A DNA stretch of 64,000 nt. Source: Telluribacter humicola. Lineage in GTDB: Bacteria; Bacteroidota; Bacteroidia; Cytophagales; Spirosomataceae. Location of the stretch: the NCBI RefSeq assembly GCF_017355935.1, contig NZ_JAFIQT010000012.1, positions 18,432-82,431 of the forward strand. The letters run 5' to 3'. Position 1 is the first letter of the stretch; each line of letters starts with the position of its first letter. Made by a program: the position numbers and the translations under genes. Below the pieces are notes generated by a model. That model had not been told where the DNA came from, made no database searches, and saw nothing but the letters and a program-made list of their open reading frames with translations. This document shows, piece after piece, positions 61,545 through 64,000 of this stretch.

Positions 61545-62293
61545 GAAGCGTCCGTTTTCACAGCCTTGTTTGGTGCTCCTTTGGGCGGTAGTCTTTTCGC
61601 TGTTGAAATTCTGCATCACAAACATGTGGTGGAGTACTAACGCTTATACCCGCTTTTGTAGCCAGCTGCTCGAGCTATGTTATCTTTATACTGATTACGC
61701 ACATAGGTATTGGTCCTACTTGGCATTTCCCTATGTACGCAACTCCTGAACAAAATGACTTTTTTTATGCTATGCTCTATGGTATGGCTGGTACGGCCGT
61801 GGGCTGGCTTTTTATATTTACGGTACGTCAGTCCAGAAGACTGTTCAGACAATTGAAGTTGCCTATTTATATTAACATGATGATCGAGGGAGTATTCATA
61901 GGAACTATTGCTTACCGGTACCCTTGTCACGGTACTTTAGCCATGATGAACTGAATGTACTTTTAGATGAGCCGTTCAGCCTTACCTACCTGGTCATCCT
62001 GCTGATTGCAAAAATACTGGCTATTGTCTTTACTGTTACATCAGGCTGGCACGGAGGCTTTATCATTCCTCTTTTTTGTGGGAGCCTTCGTGGGGCTAAT
62101 TATCAATGCCGACTTTCCGGGTCAGAATCTGCCCCTGATTCTGGTAAGCTGTATGGCCGCCATTAATGCGTGTGTCACCAGAACACCCATAAGTACTACA
62201 GTTCTTCTTTCAACACTGACGGGTTTCCACTATTACATTTCAATCATGTTTGCCAGCATGACCGGCTTTTTCCTGGACCCAAGACCCCTTTGA
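61545..62293 (+). pseudogene. ClC-family chloride channel remnant
   Basis: Pieces in different frames read FTALFGAPLGGSLFAVEILH, LIPAFVASCSSYVIFILITH, FYAMLYGMAGTAVGWLF, SLTYLVILLIAKILAI, FTVTSGWHGGFIIPLFFVGA and NACVTRTPISTTVLL: the second half of a ClC protein with its selectivity-filter-like loops. At least three frameshifts (near 61635, 61925 and 62080) and loss of the first half show it is dead. Confidence 0.8.
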
Positions 62294-62634
62294 TTAATGC
62301 TCAGCTAGGGGTAAGGGAAGTTGTTTAAGAAGGATAAAGCTGTTTTATAATCAACTTTGTTGATACTCATAGTAAAGTGAACACAGCATCTTTTACATTC
62401 AAATTACTGAAATAATCATTATTTAATAACATGAGTAACAGCAGGAACAGTAGAAAGTATTTCGCATATACGTTGTAGACATTTGGGTTCACTTGACCTC
62501 ATAAGAGCGTCAATGCTCTGGTGGAATAACTTTTTTACATAGATCAATAAAGCAAACTATTGATAGTGAGCACTCTATCGAAAATTTGCAACAGATTGAT
62601 CTTGTATAAATGTTAAACTAAAAATGATGCGATT

Positions 62635-63234
62635 ATGAAACAGTTATCAAAAGTATTTATTGTTCTCCTGGCCTTAGTATCGACACCGCTCTTAGCCCAG
62701 GATTATAAGGTTACTTCGGATAAGGATATATCAGCCCCTTTTGATAAATATAAAACCTATTCCTGGGCTAAAAATATAAGCCTTGAAACAAGTCTTGCAA
62801 GTGCCCTTAATGATGCTATCCTTAAGACTGCCATTAGAGATGCATTAGCCCATGAGCTTGCAGCACGTAAATTCAAAAAGGTATCCCAGAATCCAGATCT
62901 TCTGGTCAATTTCCGGGTCTTTGACGAGCCTGTTGAAATGACAGCCTATGAAGGGTACTTCCGTGATCCAGAATACTGGGGAAAGAACGAAATAAGCCAG
63001 GAGAAGCTAGGGCTCATCCTGCATGCAGATGATCCCGGACGTCGTGGTAAAAAGTACTTTTTTGATAAAGGGACAATCATTGTTCAGCTGGTAGACGCTA
63101 AAAAAGGAGTGGTAGTATGGCAGGGGTATGCGAGTGGTATCACCAATGGTAATGTATTCGATAAGGACCCAGACCACGTAGCTAAAGCTATAAATCTTAT
63201 AGCAGAAGAGTTAGACCTGGTTCTGAATGAATAG
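62635..63234 (+). CDS. DUF4136 domain protein
   Basis: 199 residues. A signal peptide (VFIVLLALVSTPLLA) precedes the DUF4136 fold: SAPFDKYKTYSWAK, LKTAIRDALAHELAARKFKKVSQNPDLLVNF, GTIIVQLVDAKKGVVVWQGYASGI. The family is periplasmic or membrane-attached in Bacteroidota, function unknown. It has a terminator directly downstream and stands alone. Confidence 0.85.
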   Translation: MKQLSKVFIVLLALVSTPLLAQDYKVTSDKDISAPFDKYKTYSWAKNISLETSLASALNDAILKTAIRDALAHELAARKFKKVSQNPDLLVNFRVFDEPVEMTAYEGYFRDPEYWGKNEISQEKLGLILHADDPGRRGKKYFFDKGTIIVQLVDAKKGVVVWQGYASGITNGNVFDKDPDHVAKAINLIAEELDLVLNE

Positions 63235-63277
63235 CAAGAGGAAAGGTTTAATTCGGAGTCATTATCAATTTGAAAAC

Positions 63278-63332
63278 GCCTTCCGGCATTAGGAGCTCGT
63301 TCCATTTGGAATGTTTATCCAGGCCGGAAGGC
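63278..63332 (+). terminator. Terminator of the DUF4136 gene
   Basis: Perfect 10-bp stem GCCTTCCGGC / GCCGGAAGGC, with a small TTCC/GGAA hairpin in the loop, followed by ATTTTATTATAC. Confidence 0.6.
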
Positions 63333-63370
63333 ATTTTATTATACATATAAAAAGTAGCTTTCACAATAGG

Positions 63371-63631
63371 TTAAGCTCTTTCCACTTTGACCTTATAAAG
63401 ATTATCTTTAAGGTTTATTACAACTACACGGAAGCGTACTCCTTTCCGAAGACAGTTTTGTAATTGGTCTATATAGGGAGACAGCAGGTAATCACAAACT
63501 TTATCATTGCTGCTGATTACTATAACTCGGCCCGAATGGCTGGTAACTTGTAAAAAGTCACCTAAGAAGACCTCTTGAAGCGCCACTTCGACAATATTTT
63601 GAGGGTACAAAAGAAGGTAAGCGTAGAACAA
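63371..63631 (-). CDS. Small hypothetical protein, possibly frameshifted
   Basis: 86 codons, but the only start at the 5' end is TTG directly after an in-frame stop. Upstream, in another frame, ATG 63690-63692 opens MEDKNHNSGVNSSGIELIQY, so the real gene may be ~105 codons with a 1-nt shift near 63635. The visible part (VEVALQEVFLGDFLQVTSHS...CLRKGVRFRVVVINLKDN) resembles no family I know. Confidence 0.4.
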   Translation of the reverse strand: MFYAYLLLYPQNIVEVALQEVFLGDFLQVTSHSGRVIVISSNDKVCDYLLSPYIDQLQNCLRKGVRFRVVVINLKDNLYKVKVERA

Positions 63632-63748
63632 TCATCCCCCACATATTGAATAAGCTCAATACCAGATGAGTTGACACCAGAATTATGATTTTTATCTTCC
63701 ATACCAGTTCTAAGATTTCTAATAGTAGTAGGTGTGATTGTGATGACG

Positions 63749-64000
63749 CTATATTTCTTTGCCTTTTATGATAGTATAGTCGATATTCCGTACGGAAAGC
63801 AGTAAATTATCAATTTGGTAAAGAAGCAATTTGTTATTTCTCTCACCAGGTAGTACCTCTAAAACTGTACTCACCTGATACGCATCGCATTGGAAGAAAG
63901 AATACCTGATTGTCAGCCTATTTGCCTGGAATCTGGGTAAGAATAATGAATCAACGTCTCGCCTTGTGGTGATTACAGCTATGGAATTACTATATAAGAA
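63749..64000 (-). CDS. C-terminal part of an unknown protein (5' end outside window)
   Basis: An open frame of 83 codons enters from the right edge and stops at 63749-63751: IAVITTRRDVDSLFLPRFQ, YSFFQCDAYQVSTVLEVLPG, NNKLLLYQIDNLLLSVRNID. It has good amino-acid balance but no recognised domain. Confidence 0.5.
   Translation of the reverse strand, partial: FLYSNSIAVITTRRDVDSLFLPRFQANRLTIRYSFFQCDAYQVSTVLEVLPGERNNKLLLYQIDNLLLSVRNIDYTIIKGKEI

Overview
The window looks like chromosome of a Cytophagales-type member of the Bacteroidota. Several promoters match the phylum's -7 element TAnnTTTG. Two small secreted-peptide precursors carry the Bacteroidota type of double-glycine leader. The proteins (ArsR-rhodanese fusion, DUF302, DUF4136, TlpA/DUF4369-like lipoprotein) fit that group. 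No rRNA, tRNA or CRISPR array was seen.

Left part (1-24.5 kb). A hybrid sensor kinase runs off the left edge. Next come an ArsR-rhodanese repressor with a sterol-desaturase-family enzyme, a periplasmic molybdenum hydroxylase pair (IorAB-like) with an AraC regulator, and a decayed aldo/keto reductase. From 10.8 to 24.5 kb lies a sulfur/persulfide-handling region: two Crp/Fnr regulators, a rhodanese-YeeE-YeeE-MFS-DUF302 operon, two MBL-fold/double-rhodanese proteins, a TauE exporter, a TsdA-like thiosulfate dehydrogenase, an OprD-like porin and a TlpA-DsrE pair. Six promoters here share one architecture: a GTGA-N6-TCAC palindrome (one copy with a single mismatch) centred exactly 36.5 nt from the last base of a TAnnTTTG-like -7 box. 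This is the geometry of a class-II Crp/Fnr-activated regulon.

Middle part (24.6-55.8 kb) is a defence and secretion island, bounded by inverted, broken copies of one small serine recombinase module. It contains (i) a type I restriction-modification operon with a CBASS-like cassette between hsdS and hsdR: patatin phospholipase, CD-NTase, E2-like protein, a second CD-NTase, a DUF3800 protein and an unknown partner; (ii) a probable ~100-nt RNA with its own promoter and terminator beside hsdR; (iii) a two-gene system of an MBL-fold protein and a 1342-residue trypsin-like/TPR/PIN-like protein; (iv) recombinase and IS630 debris; (v) a peptide-secretion cluster with two GG-leader precursors (one with six Cys in the core), two glycosyltransferases, three thiol-redox proteins, a C39-peptidase ABC exporter carrying two in-frame insertions, and an HlyD partner.

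Right part (55.9-64 kb). After more recombinase debris comes an MBL-AraC-carboxymuconolactone decarboxylase-aldo/keto reductase operon. Its AraC and AKR are paralogues of the AraC and dead AKR at 8.6-10.7 kb. A response regulator, a pseudogene zone (response regulator, ClC channel), a DUF4136 protein and fragments at the right edge complete the window.
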